DNA from: Magicicada septendecula
Taxonomy: Eukaryota; Arthropoda; Insecta; Hemiptera; Cicadidae
DNA length: 64,000 bases
Reading direction: 5' to 3'
Assembly (NCBI GenBank): GCA_034769895.1
Contig: CM068369.1
Span: 150,139,574-150,203,573 of the forward strand
The translations under genes and the position numbers were made by a program. Below the pieces are notes generated by a model that did no database searches, was not told the DNA's origin, and worked only from the letters and a program-made list of their open reading frames with translations. Shown here one piece after another: positions 24,301 through 35,046 of this stretch. Numbering within the stretch: position 1 is the stretch's first letter; every line of letters starts with the position of its first letter.

Positions 24301-25487
24301 AGCGAGAAACTTTAGATGTAACACAAAACAGATCCTTGCCTGGAATTATGTAAGTGTAAAGTAAAGCTGTTTCTTGAAACAATGCAGCAAACAATTCCAA
24401 TTTGTTTTCTAAAATTAGTTCTTCAGATTACTTTTCTATACTAAATCACTGTTTATTACATCACCTTAATTAATTTAATTGTTTAGTCAAACAGGAATAT
24501 TTTATTTTCCAAATATTATGAAACGTTACATAAAAAATCTTGTGAAGCAAATAAAATAAAATAAAATGTATAAGAGAAATCGATTAAACTCAGTACATAT
24601 TCTAACCTGTTTGAGACCTTACTTGCATAGACGTTTAGAAATGAATAACCGAAACAAAAGTCGTTTGCTGATAGTCTTGCTATATTATTGATTAGTAAAT
24701 GGAACTGATTCTGATAAGTTATAAATCCATCTAAATCAACTCACTAGAGTGTAGACAGAAACAAGAGTAAGACAGTGTACACTAAACAGCAAAACAGAGA
24801 CAGAAATGCAGAAATTACGATACCACCTGTCCATCATTAACAATCAGAAGTACACATATATCAGTAAAATCAGTAGTAAACCTGTAATGAAATATTTTGG
24901 ACTTAACCTTGATCAGTGACTTACATTGTAGAATCATATTCTAATCAAACTAAGACAGGTAGACCTGTCACAGAGATGTTGTTACTCCTTTAGCCGTGAG
25001 TCTAAACTGTGACTATACAAACAATGGCAAAACTTATGCTCCTTACAGTTTCCAGCTAAGGAAATGCGTAAATCTTGAAAGTTACTCAGAGATTGCAAAC
25101 AAAACGGCTAAGAGCACTATTGAATGGCCTTTAAAATAAGTGAATGGAAGCTATTGAAATAAAACTCTCATATCACTATCGACACCTTGTTTATTACCGA
25201 CATCTCAAGGGTAAATTTTCCAACAAGAAAGTTTAACACGGAAAATACAATTTCGATTCACAACTGTGATATTGATTATTGACACAACCGAAACTTATAC
25301 AAAGAAAAAGATAACACGCGAAGATAACACTGATACAAAAATGTGGTATCAAACACAACTACTAACTCTGTAGCGTTTTCCACTGAACTCAGAATCGAGA
25401 CTGACTTTCGTCCCTGTCTACTACTGTTTGTGATATTATTGTCAAGGTCATGTTGGTCATGATCGACATGCGTCACTTACGAGAATA
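21353..25487. other. About 4 kb of AT-rich DNA without identifiable genes
   Basis: No protein similarity, RNA gene or terminal repeat was recognised. Short frames (for example 24112-24324 minus) carry no motif. Confidence 0.45.
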
Positions 25488-26283
25488 GTATAGGACAGTG
25501 GTTCCCACACCTTTTTAGTTCGCGGACCTCCCAACAAAATTTAAAAATTTACGGACCTCGTCTGATTTCTGAAATGAAACAAACAATAAACATGATAGAA
25601 ACTCTTATATTTTAATTTAAATGTATTAAAATTAAAATTCTCTTAACTTGCAAACTTATAATGTTAATGATATCAAACATAGTTTAAAGTGAATTTGCTT
25701 TGAAGCTGCTTTTGAATAATTAGCTCTGCAATATTAGGTTTAGTTTCTGATAATTTCAATATTAAATCACTCTCGACATCAAGTTTATTTCTTAACATTG
25801 ACTTCAAGTACGTGAGCTGGGAGAATGCGGTTTCACACAAATAAGTAGAGGGAAACACAGTTAAACCCTTCAATGCTTTTTTTGCGAGTTCAGGATAGTC
25901 AGTCAGTCATTACAAACTATAATTTTAATGAACTGTCAGTTGAAAGTTCTGCCAATGAATCTTCTTCTTGTAGTGTAAGTGAGAGGTCTAGTCAATCGGC
26001 TGACAAACAGATCTGCTACACGACATGATTTAAAGACATTATTAAAGCTATTAGTTTGAAATTATTTATACAGTACAATTAGTTTTAACAAAAAAAATAC
26101 AGGAATCTTCTACTAATTGTTTTAAGATTCTAAAATTTAGATTTTAGGGAATAAAAAATCGGAGAAAATTACGGTATAATTTGTTATTTCTTATAAGTGT
26201 CTGCGGACCCCCTGAAACATTGAAACATTGTTGCGGACCCCCAGGGGTCTGCGGACCCCACTTTGGGAACTACTAGTATAGGA
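25488..26283. mobile_element. hAT-derived non-autonomous element with 8-bp target duplication
   Basis: GTATAGGA occurs at 25488-25495 and 26276-26283, flanking a 780-bp element (25496-26275). The left end CAGTGGTTCCCACACC and the right end (reverse complement TAGTAGTTCCCAAAGTGGGG) form the short hAT-type TIR. GCGGACC(T/C)C strings recur in both subterminal regions. Eight-base target duplications and CAGTGGTTCCC ends are standard for hAT. Most of the transposase is deleted; the C-terminal dimerisation region is annotated separately. Confidence 0.85.
25673..25893 (-). pseudogene. hAT transposase C-terminal dimerisation fragment
   Basis: Minus-strand reading of about 73 codons shows YPELAKKALKGLTVFPSTYL followed by CETAFSQLTYLKSMLRN and DLILKLSETKPNIAELI. 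The P-(S/T)-x-x-x-E-x-x-F-S signature, followed by K...RN.L....L.L.LS...P.I, is the C-terminal dimerisation region of hAT transposases, closest in style to the ZBED5/FAM200-like subgroup. The DDE catalytic core is absent, so this copy cannot be autonomous. Confidence 0.8.
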
Positions 26284-26657
26284 GGCTCCAGGCGTATATA
26301 AGAAAATTTGGTAGAACAAACAATGTTAGTCTATAAATTTATAGTACATTGATACAGAACATTCTAGTATATTCCGTAAATGGAGTCTCTATAAATAGCG
26401 TCTAATATTATACTAAAGTTATAGATGAAACTGTGGATAATATTAATACAATAATTGAGTAACATAGCTTACGCACTTAACCTATGCTTGTTCTAATTAC
26501 CGTGAGTAAATCACACTATTACTAAATATTTATAATATTACTTTGAATGTGGGTTCTCTAGTATACAACAAAATCTGCTATGGAAATAATGGTCTCTTTA
26601 GAAAAGAGAGTGTTCGTATGTGTGTGTGTTTGTATTTTGTGTTAAATGCCGTCACAT
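26284..26657. other. AT-rich DNA, nothing assigned
   Basis: No feature was recognised. Confidence 0.4.
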
Positions 26658-26828
26658 TCTGTTAAGTTAAACAGAATAAGAATGGCAATAATGTCAGAAC
26701 ACTGACTGTAGAGAAATTGTTTTCTATAACAGCGCTGTGTGATTAAATCTCAGCACAAAATTCCAGGTTTTGACCGCAGAGTAAGTATGATTAATAGTGT
26801 AGGTGGTAGTTACATATTTTTTTCTTCA
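26658..26828 (+). repeat. Dispersed repeat family B, copy 3
   Basis: Third copy. It keeps CTGACTGTAGAGAAATTGTT, CAGCGCTGTGTGATTAAAT, CCAGGTTTTGACCGCAGAGT and GTATGATTAATAGTG. Confidence 0.8.
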
Positions 26829-27794
26829 AGTCTTCTAGAAGATATCCTATTCTAGTGTTGTACAATAAACGTTTTCGTATGTGGCTGAAGAATGTTGTTA
26901 TAAATGTTAAGCAACAAAGGCTTCTGTAAAATATTACGTCACCTTTATAAATATTTTGTATCTTAAATGCTACAGAATTTAAACTCTATATTACGTTGCT
27001 GTGTCGCGTCGCCTTGACTCAGAGTTTTAGATATTCCTAAGCATAAAAATTACGCCATGTGTCCTAATGCACGTGGACAACAGAGGGAATTGAAACAATC
27101 TCATTAGTTAAGTAATTGTAGAGTTAGTTTTTAAAATTTACTGTTTTATAATTTTTGAAATTGGTAATTCAGACATTACCGGTCTGAATTGATATCACAT
27201 ACAATTTATTTGGTTGTTAGTTGGTCAAATCTGATGTTATCGATCAATTAATTGAACATTCAAATAAATTATTTCCTGTCTTTCCTCTAACAATTACCTA
27301 AAGACTAAGTTGAACACATAAAACTGTGTCCGGTACGAGTAAACCTACTACGCGCATGAAAAGCCATGAGGTTTATGTCAATAATTCACGGCTCGAAATC
27401 TCAGAGTCCGTAATTTACTTTTTGACACATGTTCCAGTCTGTATTTCGAGAAGAATAGTAATCGTACGTTTTGTACTTAAGTAACAAATGGTGCACCTTG
27501 TGTAATCATAGATCATAAATCTCCGATAAAGTCTATCAGAAGAGGACGTGAAAGCATCTGGGTATAAAAGAGGCTGCTAACCTATCTAGAAAAAAATAGA
27601 TATTTATGAATTCCAAAGATGTCGTCACTTTATGTATAATTGTAGGTCTTAAAGTTAAACCTTTTGTTGTTATGATGTCTAATAAGGCTTGAGGATCCTT
27701 AGTCTCCCAGATATGACTCTGGCCTGTTCAAACATTTTAGTTGCAAATATTAATTGAAGTGCTTGGTTATTTCAGTAATTAGTTATATATATAT
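26829..27794. other. Unassigned DNA
   Basis: No coding or repeat structure was recognised. A short (TA)n tract lies at about 27785-27798. Confidence 0.4.
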
Positions 27795-28170
27795 ATAGTC
27801 TCTGACCAATTTTTCCAGGGTCTTCTACGATATTTCGTCCCCACTGGCCTATATTAAAGCGCTTGTTTACGATTACGCGTGGCTACCATGTTTTCCACAT
27901 GAGACTTTCAATTCTGTCAGTATTCCTTTATTCTCTTCAGAACCGTATGTAACTTCAGGTTTTTCCTTATGTGGTCGTTTCGTAGATGATCTTTCAAAAT
28001 ACATCTCTTAACTGCTCTGAAAAACTTCATTTCCGAGGCCTGTATTTTTAAAATATCTTTTTGCAGGCGAGTACAAGTTTCACATCATACATTAAAGTCG
28101 GCACAGACTCGAATTTATACAACTTTAGCTGTGTCTTCCTATGCGTTTTATTCTTTAAAAAAGACATCAG
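27795..28170 (-). pseudogene. RTE-like endonuclease/RT C-terminal fragment
   Basis: Minus-strand reading in two frames gives KLYKFESVPTLMYDVK (the P.L.YG.E.W block, decayed), IQASEMKFFRAVKRCILKDH, then LRNDHIRKNLK and LKRIKEY. A shifted RNRKQAL, YRPVGTKYRRRPWKNWSE segment follows. This is the same C-terminal architecture as 20590-21352, but the sequence differs enough to be another family. At least two frameshifts. Confidence 0.75.
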
Positions 28171-28914
28171 AATCCAAATATAAGTCGTGTTCTACTTCCA
28201 TGAACATGAGTGTTTTCTCATGTTATGGCCATTTTTTGCATTTCTTTACCTGACTATCTATAGGCTTACCGCGCATAATGTAGCCAATTTAAAGCACAGA
28301 ATAAATTTAAAGTAACTTATCAGAATATCTTGATCCAAACGCATACTAACGACTTTATATGACTGCAAAAGAATGATTCATGTTATCAAAGCTTAATTAG
28401 AATACTTGAGTTAATTCACTCGCGCCAATAATGACGAGGTAGAAAACCTTGTTATCCAAGGTAACGTATTTTGAGCAAGTAAACGATATTCTGATAGATT
28501 ACCAATGAGATAAATACGGAAAATTCCTTCCACGAGAACAGATGTTGCTGGAAGAAACTAAAAAAAAAATCAGCAAGTACCACTAAGGTCTCAGGAGTGG
28601 AAAAGGACATAGGCTATGAAAAGGAGAAGGAACACGATTTAGTTAAGTAAACCCAAAATGTATTCTGTTATGACTAACGTATATGCAAGAAGCATTAAAG
28701 CTACGCTTTGCAACCTTTGTAGTTCACATTAAACCAGCAATTCTCACGTTATACCCAGTTGAAACGAACATTGTGAGAACAGTAAAAGTTTATCAAGAAA
28801 ACACATAAATTATGACTTAACGCTACATTATTGCTACTTACAAGTAGAATTATTGCTTTTAAGATCTTTTTAATCGGGAATTTTCTTTTGGTGCCCGTAG
28901 TCTACACGATATTG
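28171..28914. other. Unassigned DNA
   Basis: No feature was recognised. Confidence 0.4.
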
Positions 28915-29049
28915 GAGTTCCTTTACCTCTTCTTCTTCTTCTCCTCCACTTCAGGCATTAGGCCATAGACCTGTTGCGCCCTCCGGCCGTGATAGAACTC
29001 ACGCCCCACCCCAGAGAGAGAGATATTAACCAACGAGTTCCTTTACCTC
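28915..29049 (-). mobile_element. 5'-truncated SINE with 15-bp target duplication
   Basis: GAGTTCCTTTACCTC flanks a 105-base insert on both sides (28915-28929 and 29035-29049). The insert (28930-29034) is the 3' part of the SINE at 30049-30394. On the minus strand it runs through the shared 85-base body and ends in a GAAGAAGAAG-type tail. The perfect duplication indicates a fairly recent insertion. Confidence 0.85.
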
Positions 29050-30038
29050 AGATATAAATTATCTTTTACTTTGTGAATTGTTCTTATAGAAAATTTATTT
29101 AAACAATTTTCCTTTTTTTATCTCTTTGCGATTCGTAAATTGATATAAGCTTATTGAAATGATAGTAAATACATGGTATTTGAATTTGAGGAAAACATTT
29201 TGAATATATATTTAAAGTAAATATCAAAATTAAGTGTCCTAAAAATGATCACCTAAGTACATATAATTTTCCTCACTATTTTTAGAGGATATTTTTACTT
29301 TTCCTAAAAAATATAAATATGATCAGTTAATATATGCGTAAATTGTATATTATATATTTACATATTTTCATGGAAAAATATATTTGTTTTAAATACTTTT
29401 TCTGTACATTCATTTTAACTTTTCAACAATTACTTTTTTTTAATACAGAGAAGAAAATGTTATAACAACACGGTCAAAGCTGGAAAAGCATATACAGTAA
29501 AACATTTTAATCTCAAAATCGCAAATTGACATTACATTTAGATCTATTTAATGTTTACAAAATTAAGTGAAATTAAGTTGATTATCCAAACCTGTTTTTA
29601 ACAAGAGTTCAAGTATTTTGTAAATACTTTGTGTACAAGAAACAGCAGAAACAAAAAGTAAATTGTTTTTGAAGATTTATTTTTTAAATCTGTGTAAGTA
29701 AAAGGTTTTTGGAGGCATATTTTTTAAATGTTTGTAAATTGTGTAAATGTTTTTTTGAAATTTATAGTTTCTTAATCTCTTGTTAAATAAAGAAAGCATG
29801 TTACGCCATTGCATTGTAACCTTGCATATGAAAACGTGAAAAGGTTAAAAATAAATATAATCTGCTTGATATTTTTAGAAAAAAGTAAATAGTTTAACCG
29901 CGTTGTTAACAGTTTTTTTTAAATTACTGGTCTGAGTATCTTCTTAGAGGTCCAGAGAACTTATACAGGCGTTAAATAAAATGAATGCAGCAAAAGTGAC
30001 GCAGGAAATGAAATGTAATTTAAATGTAATAAAAAGTA
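29050..30038. other. AT-rich DNA, nothing assigned
   Basis: No coding or repeat structure was recognised. Confidence 0.45.
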
Positions 30039-30404
30039 GATTATTTTTCATGTTCACTTTCAGGCATTAGGTCATAGACCTGTTGCGCCCTCAAGCCGTG
30101 ATAGAATTCACGCCCAACTCCGCCCAGAGAGATATTAGCCAACCTTTAACCCACGCCCGGGGGCAAGCTGTGCAGTGGGGGGAAAGAGTGTTGTTTATGT
30201 GTGTAGTATATTGTGTGCCCTTGTTACTTATCTGGCCCGGGTATGCCAGAGAAGACGTAGGTAATATTTGTCCGCGTACGTGCGGGTAGACGAGCAAATC
30301 GAGCCGTGACCTTGACTCGATCTCACCACATCGGCAGCCCAGCAAAGCTCTGATTGTGAGTCAGAGACGCTACCACTGTGCCGGCTCGCCTACCGATTAT
30401 TTTT
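30039..30404 (-). mobile_element. tRNA-derived SINE with 10-bp target duplication
   Basis: GATTATTTTT flanks the element (30039-30048 and 30395-30404). On the minus strand the 5' end reads GGTAGGCGAGCC followed by an RNA polymerase III A box, GGCACAGTGGTAGCG (30368-30382). A B-box-like GATCGAGTC follows at 30314-30322. The 5' head therefore derives from a tRNA. The body includes a segment (30062-30143) shared with 28930-29034. GC content is well above the flanks. Confidence 0.85.
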
Positions 30405-31816
30405 AATACGCATAATTATATCTGGAGAATATAATGAATACAGTCGGAAGACCGATAACAAGAAGAGAATAAGATAAAAATTACAAGCAAAAGATTGTTT
30501 AGACGGCGTATTCATTAAACATATTATGTATCTAATTTAGTTGTTTAAGCTGCAGAAATTATTACTACAGATGTTATAAAATTGACAAAATATTTGAAAA
30601 GTTAAGTTTGATGTAAGGTATCTAAATATTGCTTGAAGGCTTAGCAAGAGACTTCTGGCTTCCAGCTTTCTTTAAACCACAGTAAAACTTTATAAATAAG
30701 ATAGAGGCAATAAGATAGATTAGTTTATCAACCTAAAACAATTTAACTTTAGACATAAATAGACAGCGGTTATCAATTCTACAAAGACTTATCATTAATA
30801 AACAAGTAGAGAATTCATTCTAGATTAAACAAATCATGACAGTTACAATGGAAAATCCAGTAATATTGTGCGGTCGGTCTCAAAACCTAGGTCAATGAAG
30901 AAATCGCTGGGCAGCATAATAATTAATCTGATTTTAGTTGTTGCCATTATCATTGAATTCACAGATGTACGCCTGAGAAGTTTACATCACATAATAGATG
31001 AAACGCTTACTATTAACAGTATTACTAATACGTGATTTTAAACAGAAAAAGTGTAGGCCTAGTTGCTAGTAAGTAATCTGCCTTTTCAGCAACCGCATCA
31101 TCAATAGTATAAGGACAGTAAAAGTATTATATCATTCTCTCCTAGTAGAGTGGAAAACTGTATATTTTGCATTAACTGCGTATTGTGTCACAAGTGGTGT
31201 AGGCATGTACCTTTTCATCGTGAAACATTGACATTAGGTATATGTTTCGTACATACGACTTCCACTTTCCAAGTAGTGCAACGCAAACAGGTAACTATTA
31301 TGGCTATTAATAACGATAAAAGGAAACAACGTTTGTATAATGTGCAAACTGTTGAACAAACGTAGGCAGTAAATCAGATTTAAGGTACACCCGTTGGTGT
31401 TGTTTTTGTGTACTGTGCATAAAGTAGCAAACACGCTACTTTAAAATGTTTCAATATTAATGCCAAACATAAACCGTCATATATTTTGCATTCTACCAGG
31501 CTCAGTACGGCTAGAAATTCTAAATTTGTTTCATAAATGTACACTAAAGCAGACCAAGTTTGATCGACTAAATGTTTTTGGTAAAGCAATTTTGTATTAA
31601 ATGAAATGCTGACATCTAAACACGAAATGTTTATTATGTTTCATAGCCAACATTTTTTTAAGTATAAATTTTATGCGTTTGTCAAACGGTTACTTTCTTG
31701 CTTAGAATGCCATATTCGATCTTGAGCTTTGAAAAATTTTACAGATTATTATCAGACCTTTATATTTTAATGGTTTTATGTTAAAAAACAACTTACACAT
31801 TTTTCTCCGGACCTTT
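30405..31816. other. Unassigned DNA
   Basis: No feature was recognised. Three overlapping short frames near 31150-31590 have no motif. Confidence 0.4.
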
Positions 31817-32142
31817 ATTCTTAATCACGGTCTCTTCGGAGGGCGCATGTACGGGTAGAGGTAGGGCACTTCCTTGCCCTTGGGATGGGAAACTGTCCCT
31901 AAAGGCGGATGAACCACTTGGTCAACGGCATAAGGATGTGGAAGGCAACGAATAAAACTACATTAAGGATCCATGTCGGATATCCCTATTAGAGAAAACG
32001 GTATGGCCCTCTATGTAAAATTCAGAGGGTGTTACGAAGTAACGATAAGACTGGCATGAGATAGGACAGCTTGGAGAGCTTTTACCATTTGAAGACCTGC
32101 CTTAGAGCACAACACCAAATAATAATAATAATAATTCTTAAT
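31817..32142 (+). mobile_element. 308-bp retroposon, (AAT)n tail, 9-bp target duplication
   Basis: ATTCTTAAT at 31817-31825 and 32134-32142 flanks an element (31826-32133) that starts CACGGTCTCTTCGGAGGG and ends in five AAT units. The internal stretch around 31855-31950 (GGGCACTTCCTTGCCCTTGG, AACTGTCCCTAAAGGCGG, GGTCAACGGCATAAGGATG) resembles, from memory, the leader region of arthropod endonuclease-RT elements. No tRNA A/B boxes were found. It may be a SINE-like derivative of such an element; the class is inferred, the insertion structure is seen. Confidence 0.75.
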
Positions 32143-33948
32143 TTCTATGTATTTAAATATTAAAAAATTAAAAAGAAGCAATAAATGCACGTTTTAACCA
32201 AAGTGTTTATGCCTTTAAATTATTAAAAATAATTTTCATGGTGTATGAAATCTACCAGTCTCAATTCTTACGTTCTAAGTATTAACCGGTAAGTATTAAA
32301 TCTTAATACAGAATTGTAAACCTTAAGCCGTATACAAGAAAATTATATTGCTAAAGTTAAAAATGCCAAAGAATAGAAAACTACACTTTATATGGCTAAA
32401 TAAAATTAAGAATCTCACACGTTATGGAGATACAGCAAGTTGTTAAAAATATTAAGTACTAAATAATTCAACATAAAAATGTACTGTAAAGGTTAAACAT
32501 TATTAGAACACACCGATTTAACAGTAAATATGAAAAATGTATATCTTACGAAATTTTTAAATAGGTAGGTATCTAACAAGACATTTTCATAGTAACAGTC
32601 TTGTAAAGAATTTCTTCTTTCACTTTTCTTCCTCTTCTTCGTTTTACTTGATCTTTATAGACAGTCTGTTTTTCCCTTTCTCTCTCCTGAAGATAGTTAG
32701 CTTCATTGAAAGATAGGTTCCTTTAACAAAATATTTTTAATTTTTGCTATAGTTCTTTATAATTTATCATTAAAATAAAACTTTCCTAATTTTATTATTT
32801 GTTTGAAAGTATTTACGGAGAATCTCATTTCTTGTGCTAGTATCCTTTGTTTATTTTTAATTTTGTTTTAATCCATCTGTTACAAACCTACATAAATCTA
32901 CAAGTTAACATTTTTAAATTCAATAACACAATCTAATTTTTCTCATAACACATTATTACTTGTTCCTGTTTTTATAAAATATTCTAATAAACATTTGAAC
33001 GTGTTAGCTGCATTTTTGTTGAAGTCATATTATAGATTATATTTGGAATTAAAACTATTTGTTCATACAAATTCAATAATTGCGTGCTATAAAATGCAGA
33101 TGTTATAATCATTTACATTTGTACTTAAGAGTTAACTTGCAGTTTTAATTACGTTAACATAAAATTTAATAATTATGAACACGGTGACGTATATGTTTGT
33201 AGAAAATATAAAATTTTAAAGGGAAAATTATATAGGTATTGAGAATTTGTTTAAACACAAAATGAGTTACTATATCCATTTTATAATGTTACAAACAAAA
33301 CGTTTCTACTAATTTTACATAAGCGATAACATTACCGCATTTATTTTACTGCTGATCAAAAATATTATAATGTATTTTATAGATACGTAGCAGATTTACG
33401 GTCTCAACCGAACTGCTGTGTCACTGTAAACACAGTTTTCAGATAACACACATTGAGCGCCATATATCAAACATCATCTGAAGAGTAAGTAAATGAGATC
33501 ACTAATATTAATGACAGAAATTTGTTGCCAGATCGAAAACAAGTCTTACTTGAAAGTGTGGGAAGATTTATAGGTTAGTAACTGCAACAGATACAAAACT
33601 CTTTGACAGGAAACCTTTATCTCCTTCATAATAAATATATGAATCAGCCTGTGTTACTGTACGTCAGTAGTTTAACAACTTGTCAGGAGACATACAGGAG
33701 ATAAAACAGAGGTAAAGATAGAGGATTCTTCTGAAAGAATTTGACGTAACTGATGTAGTTACATTTATTTAACTAAAAGCTTTTCGTAGTACTTTCTCAC
33801 GTCCTCTACACACAATTCAACAGTGCACAATGGTACATGTAGAATTGTGCATGTACTGATAAGAAATTTGATACCCGTAAAAACTGTTCGTTTTACGAGA
33901 AATGTGCAAAATTATGCAGTTTCAAGCATATCAACTGGTAGTTTATAC
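32143..33948. other. AT-rich DNA, nothing assigned
   Basis: No coding similarity or structured repeat was recognised. A small inverted pair (CACAATTC / GAATTGTG) lies at about 33809-33847. Confidence 0.45.
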
Positions 33949-33958
33949 TAGTTTTCTG

Positions 33959-34399
33959 GTTAAATATATGAAAAATATATTATACTAACCGTCTGTGACT
34001 TCTCGTATTTGATGTCTCTTCTTATTACATGTTTCAAGACTCTTGTCCCATTGTCAAGCATAAAATTTATAGCACATATCAGATATGTTTGTCAAACGTT
34101 AAAAACCATGTCATGATGACCACAAATAACGGATTATTAAAATACAGTATTAATTTGTAACTTGAATACGCGCATCGGGCGAACAGTGTACACTGCACAG
34201 CGACTCACCGCGCATTAACGGCAACTGATTCTTGTTATCTGAACATCTCAACGCGGTGTCGTACAATACATTATACTTGAATAATAACTGGTCGTTCAAA
34301 ATGTGTGGCTTGGTATTAGTGTCCCTGAACGCTTTGTACACCTCAAATTCTTCGAGTGTGTTCATATAACGTCCTTTACTGCAAAAGTGGAGGGGTTTT
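33959..34399 (-). repeat. Left inverted arm of Penelope-like element 1
   Basis: Reverse complement of 34549-34992 with very few differences (for example a Cys versus His codon in the LR(C/H)SDNKNQ segment, and a small indel near 34027). The reading frame of 71 codons at 34150-34365 is intact. The near identity means either a very recent event or ongoing gene conversion. Confidence 0.9.
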
Positions 34400-34798
34400 T
34401 ATGTGGGCCAGACGGGCCGTGGTTTTCTCAAAAGATTTAATAAACACAAACCACCCACTATCTGTCGTAACTATGATACCATCAAATCAAGTTTCGCCAA
34501 ACATCTTATTAACGAAAATCATAGTTACACTGATTTCAGAAATAATTTAAAACCCCTCCACTTTTGCAGTAAAGGACGTTATATGAACACACTCGAAGAA
34601 TTTGAGGTGTACAAAGCGTTCAGGGACACTAATACCAAGCCACACATTTTGAACGACCAGTTATTATTCAAGTATAATGTATTGTACGACACCGCGTTGA
34701 GACATTCAGATAACAAGAATCAGTTGCCGTTAATGCGCGGTGAGTCGCTGTGCAGTGTACACTGTTCGCCCGATGCGCGTATTCAAGTTACAAATTAA
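34397..34798 (+). pseudogene. Penelope GIY-YIG endonuclease domain, N-truncated
   Basis: The readable frame gives FYVGQTGRGFLKRFNKH, the second half of the GIY-YIG nuclease signature with the conserved Arg, then a SSFAKHLINENHSY block and a C-terminal tail starting MNTLEEFEVYKAF. The first element of the signature and the whole reverse transcriptase are absent. The frame enters directly from the inverted left arm at a shared TTTT, so there is no natural start. In full-length Penelope elements this domain follows the RT and nicks the target DNA. Open for 130 codons, but not a complete protein. Confidence 0.85.
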
Positions 34799-34992
34799 TA
34801 CTGTATTTTAATAATCCGTTATTTGTGGTCATCATGACATGGTTTTTAACGTTTGACAAACATATCTGATATGTGCTATAAATTTTATGCTTGACAATGG
34901 GACAAGAGTCTTGAAACATGTCGTAATAAGAAGAGACATCAAATACGAGAAGTCACAGACGGTTAGTATAATATATTTTTCATATATTTAAC
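34549..34992 (+). repeat. Right inverted arm of Penelope-like element 1
   Basis: Contains the C-terminal half of the endonuclease frame (stop at 34796-34798) and about 195 bases of 3' UTR. It carries the hammerhead-like motif described at 34891-34916. Confidence 0.9.
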
Positions 34993-35046
34993 GGAAACGT
35001 GGCTTGGTACTAAAATAGGTTTATTCCTACTATAATAGTTTTCTGG

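Larger units (their letters stand above)
33949..35046 (+). mobile_element. Penelope-like element 1, palindromic copy with 11-bp target duplication
   Basis: TAGTTTTCTGG occurs at 33949-33959 and 35036-35046. Between them, 33959-34399 is a near-perfect reverse complement of 34549-34992 (arms about 440 bases), separated by about 149 bases. The right part in sense orientation encodes a GIY-YIG endonuclease and 3' UTR; the left arm is an inverted duplicate of the second half of that domain plus the 3' UTR. An unpaired 43-base extension (34993-35035) lies between the right arm and the target duplication. Penelope-like elements are known for such terminal rearrangements. RT is missing, so this is a heavily 5'-truncated copy. 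Confidence 0.85.
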
